NCBI RefSeq assembly: GCF_013409575.1 | Contig: NZ_JACCCY010000001.1 | Location: forward strand, 802,501 to 866,500 | Origin: Macellibacteroides fermentans | GTDB taxonomy: Bacteria > Bacteroidota > Bacteroidia > Bacteroidales > Tannerellaceae | Reading direction: 5' to 3' | Length of the DNA: 64,000 nt | Shown: positions 1 to 10,817 of the stretch, in pieces | Numbering within the stretch: the stretch's first letter is position 1 | How the letters are laid out: every line of letters begins with the position of its first letter | Made by a program: the position numbers and the translations under genes | The notes under the pieces: generated by a model | What the model was told of the DNA's origin: nothing | Seen by the model: only the letters and a program-made list of their open reading frames with translations | Database searches by the model: none

Positions 1-596
<596 letters not shown>

Positions 597-731
597 CGTG
601 CACATATATTGCCATAAGGCATGTGTCGGATTGATATATCTTTAAAGCTTGCTCTTTTTTTGTTACTTTATTGCTTTGTTGTCCATCATGTCAAAGATCT
701 TTTTACCTTTGCCTTGCGGCTCCGGTTGTTG

Positions 732-805
732 TGGAGAATAACGGATTCGAACCGTTGACCCTCTGCGTGCAAGGCAGATGCTCTAGCCAGCTGAGCTAAT
801 CCCCC
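732..805 (-). tRNA. tRNA-Ala (anticodon TGC)
   Basis: The reverse strand folds as a tRNA: acceptor GGGGGAT pairs with ATTCTCC plus discriminator A, the D arm contains TAGCTCAG, the anticodon loop CTTGCACG carries TGC, and the T arm contains GGTTCGAATCC. CCA is not encoded. It lies in the 16S-23S spacer, the usual place for Ala and Ile tRNAs in Bacteroidetes rRNA operons. Confidence 0.97.
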
Positions 806-818
806 GTCTTTTCGTTCG

Positions 819-892
819 TAGTCCCAGGCAGAGTTGAACTGCCGACCTCTACATTATCAGTGTAGCGCTCTAACCAACTGAGCTATAGGACT
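819..892 (-). tRNA. tRNA-Ile (anticodon GAT)
   Basis: The reverse strand folds as a tRNA: acceptor AGTCCTA pairs with TGGGACT plus discriminator A, the D arm contains TAGCTCAGTTGG, the anticodon loop CTGATAAT carries GAT, and the T arm contains AGTTCAACT. CCA is not encoded. It sits 13 bases from tRNA-Ala in the spacer and is co-transcribed with 16S and 23S. Confidence 0.97.
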
Positions 893-1105
893 GGCTTTCT
901 TACCTTTGCCTGAAGCTCTTTCCTTTTGTTCATCTTCCTTTGCAGGGAGATATCCGGGCGGCGCTTCAGCCTCTTGTTTCTCTTCTGGTTTCCCAGTTTT
1001 ATAAGATCATATATTGTTTATCATATCAAACAGCAGTAGTACAAGGAACATAAAGTTTGTTCCTTCCTTAATACCTTGCAAACCGTAAAAGGGAACTCAG
1101 GCTCC

Positions 1106-2634
<1,529 letters not shown>

Positions 2635-2824
2635 ATAATTTGTTTGTCTTAATATCTCTTGCTCAGAATTCCCTTCTATTATTAGTTTACAATTGACGGT
2701 ATTAATTTTGATTCTTTACGTCCAAGAAAATCATCACTGATCTTCTCAATTCTTGTACTACTTTTTGTTGATATGTAAATCTTTCAAAGAACTCTTGTTT
2801 ATACTTTCAGAGTGAAAGCGGGTA

Positions 2825-2857
2825 CAAAGATAATAACTTTATTTCTTATCTTCCAAA
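2825..2857 (-). promoter_or_regulatory. rRNA operon promoter P2 (TTTG-N21-TATCTTTG)
   Basis: On the reverse strand TTTG (2857-2854) is followed after 21 bases by TATCTTTG (2832-2825). This matches the Bacteroidetes sigma-ABfr pattern TTTG-N19-21-TAnnTTTG. It points at 16S about 190 bases downstream. A boxA-like GTTCTTTGAA follows at 2792-2783. Confidence 0.75.
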
Positions 2858-2918
2858 TGTTTTCGGAAGTTTTTGTCATTTTGTTATTTATTGTGCCGTT
2901 CTCTCTTGAATGCGGGGA

Positions 2919-2950
2919 CAAAAGTAGTGCTTTACAACATACACTCCAAA
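2919..2950 (-). promoter_or_regulatory. rRNA operon promoter P1 (TTTG-N20-TACTTTTG)
   Basis: On the reverse strand TTTG (2950-2947) is followed after exactly 20 bases by TACTTTTG (2926-2919), a full match to the Bacteroidetes consensus. It lies 94 bases upstream of the similar P2 unit, giving tandem promoters as is common for rRNA operons. Confidence 0.75.
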
Positions 2951-2997
2951 CCTTTTGCAAACTATTTTTTAAACTATTTTCACCCAATCTCCCTTAA

Positions 2998-3683
2998 TCC
3001 CTGATATCCCGCACCTTAACTACAAATCTTTTTTTCACCCCACTTACACCCCCTTGCAAAGCCTTTTTCCCTCGCGTACATTATATATATTAAAAGAAAA
3101 CTGCCTAACGAAGATTATGCCACGATCCTCCGTTGTAAACCCGGGAGAAACCGATTTCTTTATGGATTGTCTCAAAAAAAATAAAATTGAGTTGAATATA
3201 CTCAGACCATCCTCGGTTTATAATTCATATATCTTTGGGAAAACACTCCAATATCTTTTGAAAACGATTCGTATATCTTTGACAGCAAGTTGATGAATCC
3301 TTGAAACCAGGGTACCGGATCTTTGAGCGTCACTGAAATCACGGAGGATTGTTTGCCGGTAAGCATTAAGAAAGACCTCAAAGATAAAAAGCAACAACAC
3401 CCCTACGATTTGATCTTCTATTATTCCTACTCTATATAAGGTAATACGACATGGAGAAAACTCAATAGAAGGAGGGACAATTAGATCGCTTCGTATTCCT
3501 CACTATGAATATATTCCATAGTACCAAGAACAACTCAAATGATTCCCTGAAAATCGTAAGGACTTTTCACTTTAAAAGTCAGTACATTTTGATCAAAAAG
3601 TATATACTTTTTAAAGAAAATGTACCTGCAATTTTTCGCATAAGACTCCTTTATTTCTCTTATGGGAATAATCACACCCTATT
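2998..3683. other. intergenic stretch with no supported gene
   Basis: No reading frame here looks like a protein. The longest open frames (3054-3293 forward, 3218-3400 reverse) have no recognisable domain. Isolated TATCTTTG boxes at 3230-3237 and 3274-3281 lack a well-spaced upstream TTTG. The notable content is the palindrome at 3582-3625 and a smaller inverted repeat (GACTTTT / AAAAGTC) at 3561-3580. Confidence 0.6.
3582..3625. repeat. 44-bp near-perfect palindrome
   Basis: GTACATTTT (3582-3590) and AAAATGTAC (3617-3625) flank a perfect 18-bp palindrome AAAAAGTATATACTTTTT (3595-3612). Both share one centre of symmetry at 3603/3604, and only four bases per arm fail to pair. It lies 58 bases past the stop codon of the crp-like gene, so it could end that transcript or bind a dimeric protein. 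It is very AT-rich and has no long T run. Confidence 0.6.
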
Positions 3684-4352
3684 TTACTGCGAAAGCTGTT
3701 GTAAAACCGAACGTTTATGGATTACGATGGTCTTTCGGTCGATAGAAATAATACCTTCCTGCTCCATTTCGGCTAAAGCCCGTGCCAAAGAAGGTCGAGT
3801 TACACCAAAGAAGTCGGCTATATCCTGTTGCGTTTCGGATAGTTGAATTACACTGCATTTATCGTCTGTAAGCTTTCCTAACAGGTACTCAGCCACCTTA
3901 TTCTTTATATTTTTCAGCGAAAGGAACATTATCTTATCACTTAGAAAACGGCTTCTTCCGGAGATAAGCATTAAGAAATTTTGCAGTACTTGAGCATCTT
4001 TCTGCATCCAGGTTGTAAAATCATTCCGTGAGATAAATAATACATCAGAGTCCTCAACCGCTATGATATTTACCGGTAAATCGCTTTTAGGTGCAAACAA
4101 AAATGCAGGAGCCAAAAGCTGAGGAGGGGCCAGCTCCTCGATAACAACCAGTTTCCCGGCATCATTTACCATCTGACCTTGTAAAAGCCCTTTAATTACG
4201 ATCATCAAATGATTACATGCATTTCCTTGCATAGCCACCAGGTCCTTCGCTTTATAAGATTCGACCCGATAAGGAATGGATTCGAGCTCGGAAGCGATAA
4301 TTTGTGAAGAAACACCTCTAAACAAGGGTGATTTGCATATTATATCAAACAT
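3684..4352 (-). CDS. Crp/Fnr family regulator, probably HcpR-type
   Basis: This 222-residue protein has the Crp/Fnr layout: an N-terminal cyclic-nucleotide-binding-like beta-barrel (about residues 10-120), a long dimer helix (about 120-150), and a C-terminal helix-turn-helix (about 160-205, DIADFFGVTRPSLARALAEM). No cysteine cluster typical of Fnr is seen. It is transcribed away from a ferredoxin-hcp pair. In Porphyromonas and other Bacteroidetes a Crp/Fnr member called HcpR activates hcp in response to nitric oxide. That role is inferred from neighbourhood and from an operator-like palindrome at 4463-4476. ATG start at 4352. Confidence 0.85.
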   Translation of the reverse strand: MFDIICKSPLFRGVSSQIIASELESIPYRVESYKAKDLVAMQGNACNHLMIVIKGLLQGQMVNDAGKLVVIEELAPPQLLAPAFLFAPKSDLPVNIIAVEDSDVLFISRNDFTTWMQKDAQVLQNFLMLISGRSRFLSDKIMFLSLKNIKNKVAEYLLGKLTDDKCSVIQLSETQQDIADFFGVTRPSLARALAEMEQEGIISIDRKTIVIHKRSVLQQLSQ

Positions 4353-4462
4353 GTTTTATAACTTATGATTAAACAACCTTACGGAACTGTATATATTAAT
4401 GAAACTACGATTACTGATTGTTGAATAGTTCTGGGCATAAATATAAAACTTTTTTTCTGATT

Positions 4463-4476
4463 GTAACATATGGTAC
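4463..4476. promoter_or_regulatory. candidate HcpR/Crp-type operator
   Basis: GTAACATATGGTAC is an imperfect palindrome (reverse complement GTACCATATGTTAC) in the divergent intergenic region between the Crp/Fnr-type gene and the ferredoxin-hcp genes. Its centre is about 43 bases upstream of the start expected from the TACCTTTG box at 4499-4506. That is close to the -41.5 placement of class II Crp-type activation. Binding is inferred. Confidence 0.5.
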
Positions 4477-4506
4477 TTTTAGGGTGAAGTGTGCACCTTA
4501 CCTTTG
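4477..4506 (+). promoter_or_regulatory. promoter of ferredoxin-hcp operon
   Basis: TACCTTTG (4499-4506) matches the Bacteroidetes -7 box TAnnTTTG. The -33 element is weak: TTTT at 4477-4480 with an 18-base gap. A weak -33 with a palindrome directly upstream suits an activator-dependent promoter. Transcription would start near 4512. Confidence 0.45.
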
Positions 4507-4527
4507 CCGTACGAAATGAAACAAGAG

Positions 4528-5253
4528 ATGAAACGGACAATTATTAAAATAGACGAAGAATTATGTAACGGTTGCGGCGAATGTGTAACGGGTTGCCATG
4601 AAGGAGCTCTGCAGATTATCGACGGAAAAGCAAAATTGGTAAACGAAGTATTCTGCGACGGACTGGGTGCTTGTATCGGAGACTGCCCAACCGGAGCCTT
4701 AACTTTAGAAGAAAGAGAGGCTGAAGCTTTCGATGAAGCAGCAGTTGAAGCTCATGTTACCGGAAAGAAGAAAGCCCCGGAAGTACACTTCGCCCCTATT
4801 CATCAGGGTTGTCCGGGAAGCATGGCCCGTAGTTTTGAGAAACCGGCAGGAACATCAATGGTATCCGGCTCTTCCGAGTTACAACAATGGCCGATTCAAC
4901 TTCATCTGTTATCTCCTTCGGCCCCTTATTTAAGAGGATCAGACTTGCTGCTGGCTGCCGATTGCACAGCTTTTTCAGTAGGTGATTTCCACAGCAAATA
5001 TCTGAAAGGTAAGAAGCTGGCTATTGCTTGTCCGAAGCTGGATCAAGGTCGCGAAATCTACATAAACAAGTTAATTAACATGATTGACGACAACTATCTG
5101 AACACTCTCACGGTTATGATTATGGAGGTTCCCTGCTGCAGCGGATTACTCCAAATTGCCAAAGAGGCTACCGCCTCTGCCATCCGGAAAGTCCCCGTTA
5201 AGTTGATTCAGGTAAGTGTTCAAGGACAAGTTCTGCGTGAAGAATGGATTTGA
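4528..5253 (+). CDS. 4Fe-4S dicluster ferredoxin-like protein
   Basis: The 241-residue product opens with two cysteine clusters (CNGCGECVTGC about residue 11, CDGLGACIGDC about residue 45) that fit a two-[4Fe-4S] ferredoxin domain. It continues into a region of about 160 residues with further cysteines (CPGS, ADCTAF, ACPKL, PCCSG). It lies 68 bases upstream of hcp in the same direction and probably passes electrons to Hcp; that is inference. An ATG at 4516 in the same frame is also possible. The GTG at 4489 is unlikely because it lies upstream of the promoter's -7 box. Confidence 0.85.
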   Translation: MKRTIIKIDEELCNGCGECVTGCHEGALQIIDGKAKLVNEVFCDGLGACIGDCPTGALTLEEREAEAFDEAAVEAHVTGKKKAPEVHFAPIHQGCPGSMARSFEKPAGTSMVSGSSELQQWPIQLHLLSPSAPYLRGSDLLLAADCTAFSVGDFHSKYLKGKKLAIACPKLDQGREIYINKLINMIDDNYLNTLTVMIMEVPCCSGLLQIAKEATASAIRKVPVKLIQVSVQGQVLREEWI

Positions 5254-5321
5254 TCAGTCAACAACCGTAATTTATCAATAAAAATATAATACTCCCGAAA
5301 GGGGACTAAAATTTAAGCAAT

Positions 5322-6968
5322 ATGGACAAAATGTTTTGTTATCAATGTCAGGAAGCATCCAAAGGAATAGGTTGTACAATTAAAGGTGTTTGTGGTAAAG
5401 ACGATGTTACTGCCAACCGTATGGACCTGTTGATGTTCGTTATGAAAGGTATTGCCGTAGTAGCCGAAAAACTGCGTGCAAACGGAACACCGGCAACCAC
5501 AGCCAACCATTTTATCACAGAGGGACTTTTCTCTACGATCACCAATGCAAACTTCGACGTAAATAGTATTTCCGCAAGAGTTACCGAAGGATTGAAACTA
5601 CGTAACGATTTAATTGGAAAAGCAGTTGCTGCCGGCATCGCCCTTCCTAAGCTGGAAGAGTTAAGCTGGAACGGAAACGAAAGCGAATACGAAAGCAAAT
5701 CTGCCTCTGTAGGTGTACTACGTGAAAGCAATGAAGACGTAAGATCTTTAAAAGAGCTTGTTATTTACGGACTTAAGGGAATGGCTGCTTATGCCGAACA
5801 TGCTTCCAAACTTGGATTTGAAGAGGAAGATATTTATGCATTTATCCAACATGCATTGGCTGCCACTACACGTACAGACATCAGTGCCGACGAGCTGACT
5901 GCTCTTGTACTTGAAACCGGAAGTTTTGGTGTGAAGACCATGGCTCTGCTTGATAAAGCCAATACTACCAGCTATGGAAATCCTGAAGTTACCAAAGTAA
6001 ATATAGGTGTAGGCAAGAACCCGGGTATCCTGATCAGCGGTCACGACCTGAAGGATATGGAAGAACTATTGGCCCAAACCGAAGGTACAGGAGTGGATGT
6101 GTATACTCACAGTGAAATGCTTCCTGCCAACTATTATCCTGCTTTCAAAAAATACAAACATTTTGTAGGTAACTATGGTAACGCATGGTGGAAACAACGT
6201 GAAGAGTTCGAATCGTTCAACGGTCCTATCCTATTCACTACAAACTGTATTGTTCCTCCATTGTCTGGTGCTTCATACAAAGATAAGGTTTACACTACCA
6301 ACGCTGCTGGCTATCCTGGCTTTAAGCATGTTCCGGCTCGCAAAGAAGGTGGAACAAAAGACTTCAGTGAAATTATAGAGGTGGCCAAAAAGTGTGCTGC
6401 ACCTACAGAAATAGAACATGGTGAAATTATCGGAGGATTCGCCCATAACCAGGTTATGCAATTGGCCGGTCAGGTTGTAGATGCCGTAAAATCAGGTGCT
6501 ATCAAGAAGTTTGTAGTAATGGCCGGTTGCGACGGTAGAATGAAAACCCGCGATTATTATTCAGACTTTGCCACTCAGTTGCCAAAAGATAATGTAATCC
6601 TTACTGCCGGTTGCGCTAAATACCGTTACAACAAACTTCCTCTGGGAGATATTAATGGAATTCCCCGTGTACTTGATGCCGGACAATGTAACGACAGCTA
6701 CTCGTTAGCACTGATCGCCTTGAAACTTAAAGAGGTATTCGAGCTACAGGACATCAATGAGTTGCCTATTGTATATAACATCGCATGGTACGAACAAAAA
6801 GCAGTTATTGTTTTATTGGCTCTGTTAAGCCTTGGTGTTAAAAATATCCATCTGGGACCAACGTTGCCTGCATTCCTTTCTCCAAACGTAGCCAATGTAT
6901 TGGTAGAAAACTTCGGTATCAGCAGTATCCGTACTCCTGAAGAAGATATTAAAGAATGGATTTTGTAA
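5322..6968 (+). CDS. hcp: hybrid cluster protein / hydroxylamine reductase
   Basis: The 548-residue protein is full length for Hcp (prismane protein). The N-terminal cysteines are C6, C9, C18 and C24 (CX2C-X8-CX5C), the class I spacing. Hybrid-cluster motifs follow in order: TNCIVPP (about 320), AGCDGR (about 405), [12 protein letters not shown] (about 430) and DAGQCNDSY (about 455). Hcp reduces nitric oxide or hydroxylamine in the cytoplasm and protects against nitrosative stress. The ferredoxin-like gene upstream and the divergent Crp/Fnr-type regulator fit this. A clear hairpin terminator follows. Confidence 0.95.
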   Translation: MDKMFCYQCQEASKGIGCTIKGVCGKDDVTANRMDLLMFVMKGIAVVAEKLRANGTPATTANHFITEGLFSTITNANFDVNSISARVTEGLKLRNDLIGKAVAAGIALPKLEELSWNGNESEYESKSASVGVLRESNEDVRSLKELVIYGLKGMAAYAEHASKLGFEEEDIYAFIQHALAATTRTDISADELTALVLETGSFGVKTMALLDKANTTSYGNPEVTKVNIGVGKNPGILISGHDLKDMEELLAQTEGTGVDVYTHSEMLPANYYPAFKKYKHFVGNYGNAWWKQREEFESFNGPILFTTNCIVPPLSGASYKDKVYTTNAAGYPGFKHVPARKEGGTKDFSEIIEVAKKCAAPTEIEHGEIIGGFAHNQVMQLAGQVVDAVKSGAIKKFVVMAGCDGRMKTRDYYSDFATQLPKDNVILTAGCAKYRYNKLPLGDINGIPRVLDAGQCNDSYSLALIALKLKEVFELQDINELPIVYNIAWYEQKAVIVLLALLSLGVKNIHLGPTLPAFLSPNVANVLVENFGISSIRTPEEDIKEWIL

Positions 6969-7030
6969 TATTTCACAATTTTTTTATTAGATTTGCGTAG
7001 TACAAATCAGTAATAAAAGGAAAATTTAAA

Positions 7031-7061
7031 GCCTCTGGATTGTACATCCGGAGGCTTTTTT
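7031..7061 (+). terminator. rho-independent terminator after hcp
   Basis: GCCTCTGGAT pairs with ATCCGGAGGC (one G-U pair) across a five-base loop, followed by a run of six or seven T. It ends the ferredoxin-hcp transcript. A TAGATTTG box at 6988-6995, with TTTG 22 bases upstream, could start a short transcript through this hairpin toward mscL; that is weak. Confidence 0.85.
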
Positions 7062-7100
7062 GATATAATTCACTTAGTATTCATTCAAAACAATGCACAA

Positions 7101-7523
7101 ATGAAATTAATTCAGGAATTCAAAGCCTTTGCCATGCGCGGTAATGTGGTTGACATGGCAGTCGGTATCATTATTGGTGCTGCATTTGGTAAGATTGTTA
7201 CATCTGTTGTTTCGGACATCCTCATGCCTGTAATCGGATTCTTCTTTGGCGGAGCCAGCTTCGTTGACCTCAAGATTACATTGAAAGATGCCGTGCTTGA
7301 TTCTGCCGGCCAGGTTGTTACGCCGGCTTCTACACTTAATTACGGTAACTTCATTCAGGTTACGGTCGACTTTCTGATTATAGCATTTGCTATATTTATG
7401 ATGATCCAAGCGATGAATAAATTAAAAAGAAAAGAAGAGGCTGCTCCTGCTGCCCCTGCCGCTCCTCCTGCAGACATTGTTTTGCTGACTGAAATCCGCG
7501 ATTTGCTGAAAGATAAGAAATAA
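7101..7523 (+). CDS. mscL: large-conductance mechanosensitive channel MscL
   Basis: The 140-residue protein has MscL architecture. An amphipathic N-terminus ([16 protein letters not shown]) leads into the pore helix TM1 with alternating small residues ([11 protein letters not shown]). A short extracellular loop follows, then TM2 (about 85-108) and a charged C-terminal helix preceded by an Ala/Pro linker. It forms the homopentameric inner-membrane valve opened by membrane tension in hypo-osmotic shock. It is a single gene between two terminators. The kdp potassium system next to it makes this an osmotic-homeostasis neighbourhood. Confidence 0.96.
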   Translation: MKLIQEFKAFAMRGNVVDMAVGIIIGAAFGKIVTSVVSDILMPVIGFFFGGASFVDLKITLKDAVLDSAGQVVTPASTLNYGNFIQVTVDFLIIAFAIFMMIQAMNKLKRKEEAAPAAPAAPPADIVLLTEIRDLLKDKK

Positions 7524-7543
7524 GGTTACATACAAAAAAGGAA

Positions 7544-7577
7544 GGGTATTGTTTTGAACATAAGCAATACCCTTTTA
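7544..7577. terminator. bidirectional terminator between mscL and the kdp kinase gene
   Basis: GGGTATTG and CAATACCC form a perfect 8-bp stem with a 13-base loop. It is flanked by an A run on the left and TTTTATTTT on the right, so it can end the rightward mscL transcript and the leftward kdp transcript. Confidence 0.75.
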
Positions 7578-7641
7578 TTTTCAAACGCATGATGCCGAAT
7601 TTACCATTTAAAGCTATAAATTAGAAGGCAACGATATAAAG

Positions 7642-9078
7642 TTAAACCTGAAACTGTATTGTAAAAAGACTTCCCTTACCCAGCTCACTATCTACTTTTA
7701 TGGTACCACCGTGAGCTTCGACAAAGTCCTTACTTATTGCTAGCCCCAGACCACTTCCTTGTACCTTGGTTCCGGGTACCCGGAAATATCTGTCAAAGAT
7801 ACTTTGATGATATCTTGGATCAATTCCTTTTCCAAAATCCTGCACAAACAATTCAACAACTTTGTCTTTCTGACGGGCACCGATTATAATCCGGCCATTT
7901 TCCTTTGTATAATGAATCGCATTAGAAAGCAGATTCGTAATCACCCAGGCAATCTTTTCACTATCTACAAATAACTTCGAAATTTTTTCGGGATATTCGA
8001 CCTCAATATGACAATTAAATCGCTCGGCTTGAACTCTGTTTGCTTTTACTGCATAATCAATCAGCTCGATAGGTTTAGTTATTTTAGGATTTAGTTGCAA
8101 TTTACCTGTTTCCACTTGTGTCATCTTAAGTAGTTCTCCAGTAATTTCCAACAGGCGATCTGTACTTTCCTTTATACTTTTGGATAGCATTTGCTGTTCG
8201 TCGTTCATTGATCCAATCCTTGAGTCTTCCAGTAGCTTAAGGCTCATCATAATGGAAGAGATGGGTGTTTTTAGCTCATGACTGATAGTTGAGATAAAAG
8301 TAGTCTTCGCTGAATCAAGTTCTTTAAACTCAGTTATATTTTGCAAAGAAATTACATCGCCAATATAATGTTGTTCTTTTTCGCCGGTGGGCACCATATA
8401 AATTGGTATATACTTAACCTGAAAGAAGCTTTCCTTGTTATCTGCATAGATTTTTAGTGGGTCCTTATTGCCATCTACCTGCCCTAGTTCACGAATCAAC
8501 CGGCGAAGCAAATCGTTTTTCAATGCCAGGTCGTAAGCAGACTCACCGATAATCTGTTCCCTCTTCAGATTTAAAACAGTAAGTGCCCCGTCGTTGACAA
8601 ATAAAACCCTTCGCTCTTTATCCAGACCAAGTATCGGCTCTTTTATACTATTTACAATTGCTTCGCTGTATTTCTTTTCCTGTATAATATCAGTTAAAGC
8701 ACTTTTCTGATATTCAGCCAATCGCTCGGCCATTCTGTTGAATGAATCGGAGACCTCTGCAAATTCTTCGTACTTTCCTAAGTCAAGTCTTTTGTTATAA
8801 TTATGATCTGCTATTTCCATGATCCCATTAACTAAAGTCTTTATGGGCTTATTAATTGAACCTGGTAGCACCGCCAACATTACAACACCGATACATATAC
8901 AGGCTGCGCCAAAAATAGAAATCCAGACCAATGCCCGGTGCAATGCCGGCACTGCTGCCGGACTATCAGGTTCTGTAGCAGTAAGCACCTGCAGATTTAC
9001 GATTGAAAGCACTACCAGCATTACAATCATTGCCACAAGAAGACCTATACCTAAAAATAGCTTATTTTTAATATTCAT
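7642..9078 (-). CDS. sensor histidine kinase of the kdp locus (HAMP-PAS-HisKA-HATPase)
   Basis: The 478-residue membrane kinase has TM1 (about 7-30), a short loop, TM2 (about 47-70), a HAMP domain (about 72-125) and a PAS-like domain (about 140-235). The HisKA domain carries the phospho-acceptor motif SHELKTPIS, and the HATPase has an N box (NLLSNAIHYT) and G boxes (DFGKGI, GSGLGL). Its ATG overlaps the stop of the KdpD-like gene by 4 bases, suggesting translational coupling. In E. coli these functions are one protein, KdpD; here the input and kinase parts are separate genes. The likely partner is the sigma-54-type regulator at 16185-17519. Confidence 0.9.
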   Translation of the reverse strand: MNIKNKLFLGIGLLVAMIVMLVVLSIVNLQVLTATEPDSPAAVPALHRALVWISIFGAACICIGVVMLAVLPGSINKPIKTLVNGIMEIADHNYNKRLDLGKYEEFAEVSDSFNRMAERLAEYQKSALTDIIQEKKYSEAIVNSIKEPILGLDKERRVLFVNDGALTVLNLKREQIIGESAYDLALKNDLLRRLIRELGQVDGNKDPLKIYADNKESFFQVKYIPIYMVPTGEKEQHYIGDVISLQNITEFKELDSAKTTFISTISHELKTPISSIMMSLKLLEDSRIGSMNDEQQMLSKSIKESTDRLLEITGELLKMTQVETGKLQLNPKITKPIELIDYAVKANRVQAERFNCHIEVEYPEKISKLFVDSEKIAWVITNLLSNAIHYTKENGRIIIGARQKDKVVELFVQDFGKGIDPRYHQSIFDRYFRVPGTKVQGSGLGLAISKDFVEAHGGTIKVDSELGKGSLFTIQFQV

Positions 9079-10196
9079 GTCAAAACAATTAGATCAATGT
9101 TAAATTTATAAAGCCTATTTACGAACCATCTGTATATAAACAGTGAATATAGCAAAGAAATAAAACCCAATTCCGGTTTTCCAATGCAAACCGTGGTAAT
9201 CTGATTTTCTTCACAAGCTTTTATTATTCCTTTACTTACATGAGACGACTTGATTTGAATCACCTCTCCTCCTAATTCGGTTGCCAACTTAAAATGGTTG
9301 GATAGATACCGTTGATTCGCTAATGGAATCTTATCCGGATGCTCTTTCGGTGTCTGTACATACAATACCACAAAAGAGGCATTAAAACGAGTGGCTAATC
9401 TGGCAACCTTATGTATAACCTTACGCGGAGTTTTCTCATGACTACTTATGCAGGCCAGAAATTTCTCGTGTCTGATTCCGCTGTTTACCGGAATGGTACT
9501 GATAACTTTCTTTTCCACCCGAAGCGCCACCTCTTTAAGAGCAAGTTCCCTTAGTTGTAGAATCGTTTCCGGTTTGAAGAAATTAGCCAGTGCATGATGT
9601 ATCTTATCCTGTTTATATATCTTTCCACTCTTAAGCCGGGTAAGAAGTTCATCTGCAGTAAGATCAATATTTACTACCTCATCGGCATCAGCCAAAAGAC
9701 TGTCTGGCACACGTTCTTTTATTTCAAATCCGGCAATATCACTTACAATCTCGCTGATACCTTCCAGATGCTGTATATTAACTGCAGTTATTACACTAAT
9801 ACCTGCATCCAATATATCGAGAACGTCCTGCCAACGTTTGGAATGGATGCTACCTTCAACATTGGTATGTGCCAATTCATCGACTATGACAACTTCGGGA
9901 TGAATGGTTAAAATAGATTGTAAATCCATCTCTTCCAACTCTTTGCCCTTATAGAAAAGCTTTTTCCTAGGAATTTCGGTAAGTCCCTCTATCAAGGCCG
10001 CCGTCTCCGGACGTTCATGCGTTTCTATAAAACCAATCTGCACATCAATTCCATTACGAATCAATTCATGAGCTTCTTGAAGCATTCTGTATGATTTGCC
10101 TACACCCGCGATCATCCCGATATAAATCTTAAGATTTCCCCGGCGGGATCTTTTCAGAAGATTTACAAACCGTTCAATATTTTGCTCTCTATCCAT
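9075..10196 (-). CDS. kdpD: KdpD N-terminal-type protein (KdpD + USP domains, no kinase)
   Basis: The 373-residue protein matches only the cytoplasmic N-terminal half of E. coli KdpD. It has the KdpD domain with Walker A (GMIAGVGKSYRM) and Walker B (VVIVDELAHTN), then a universal stress protein-like domain (about residues 235-365). The four TM helices, GAF and kinase domains are absent. ATG at 10196 is preferred over a GTG 33 bases upstream because homologous proteins start just before the RSRRG segment. It lies after kdpC and overlaps the kinase gene, so it probably senses potassium or turgor and acts on that kinase. Confidence 0.88.
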   Translation of the reverse strand: MDREQNIERFVNLLKRSRRGNLKIYIGMIAGVGKSYRMLQEAHELIRNGIDVQIGFIETHERPETAALIEGLTEIPRKKLFYKGKELEEMDLQSILTIHPEVVIVDELAHTNVEGSIHSKRWQDVLDILDAGISVITAVNIQHLEGISEIVSDIAGFEIKERVPDSLLADADEVVNIDLTADELLTRLKSGKIYKQDKIHHALANFFKPETILQLRELALKEVALRVEKKVISTIPVNSGIRHEKFLACISSHEKTPRKVIHKVARLATRFNASFVVLYVQTPKEHPDKIPLANQRYLSNHFKLATELGGEVIQIKSSHVSKGIIKACEENQITTVCIGKPELGFISLLYSLFIYRWFVNRLYKFNIDLIVLT

Positions 10197-10242
10197 TCGC
10201 CATAATATTTTGAATATGCTTCCAAACACGAATGTAAGGATG

Positions 10243-10803
10243 TTATTCCGTTATTTTAATCAAATTCACATTTAATTTAAGTACATTCACTACGGATGGT
10301 CCTCCTATTGGTTTTTCGGCAAGTTCATCTACCAATGCACGTAGAGGGGTAACCGACAAATGTCTTGCATCAGCAACTCTCTCTATCTGTACATAAGCCG
10401 CTTTTACAGGAATATGTGGATCCAGACCGCTTCCACTGGCAGTAACAAGTTCGGCCGGGACTTCTTCTCTTTTAAGATATGGATGTGCTATCAAAAATTT
10501 ATCAATACGTTTTTTCACAATTGCAAGGTATTCTGAATTATCGGGACCATAATTACTACCACCGGATCCGTCTGCCTTGTAATCTACCGCCGAAGGTCTG
10601 CCCCAGAACAAATCGTTCCGGGTAAATTCCTGCCCAACCAAAACAGCTCCGACTTCACGATTTTTCACCGATAACATTTCAACAGTTCCATTGGCAGGAC
10701 CTTCTAATTTGGCAAACATCCATAAAACGCCTATATATCCAACACTTAACAACAAGCAAAAAGCCAATGTTAGTTTAAATGCTTTAATTAAATCAGTCTT
10801 CAT
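10243..10803 (-). CDS. kdpC: potassium-transporting ATPase subunit KdpC
   Basis: The 186-residue protein has one N-terminal membrane helix (about 8-30) and a periplasmic domain with KdpC motifs: GQEFTRNDLFWGRPSA, GSGGSNYGPDN, and ASGSGLDPHIP near residue 125. KdpC stabilises the KdpA-KdpB complex. Normally it follows kdpB directly, but here an IS4-family element lies between them, with only the 9-bp duplication and 5 further bases left before the kdpC start. Expression may therefore depend on read-through of, or a promoter in, the IS. Confidence 0.95.
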   Translation of the reverse strand: MKTDLIKAFKLTLAFCLLLSVGYIGVLWMFAKLEGPANGTVEMLSVKNREVGAVLVGQEFTRNDLFWGRPSAVDYKADGSGGSNYGPDNSEYLAIVKKRIDKFLIAHPYLKREEVPAELVTASGSGLDPHIPVKAAYVQIERVADARHLSVTPLRALVDELAEKPIGGPSVVNVLKLNVNLIKITE

Positions 10804-10817
10804 ACTCTATTAATATT

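Noticed and set aside
3230-3281. Two TATCTTTG boxes that might drive a small RNA
   Set aside because: No TTTG at 19-21 bases upstream of either box (13 bases for the second), and no gene downstream in that direction.
3054-3400. Open frames of 79 and 60 codons on either strand in the gap before the crp-like gene
   Set aside because: They overlap each other, have no recognisable domain, and have no well-formed promoter.
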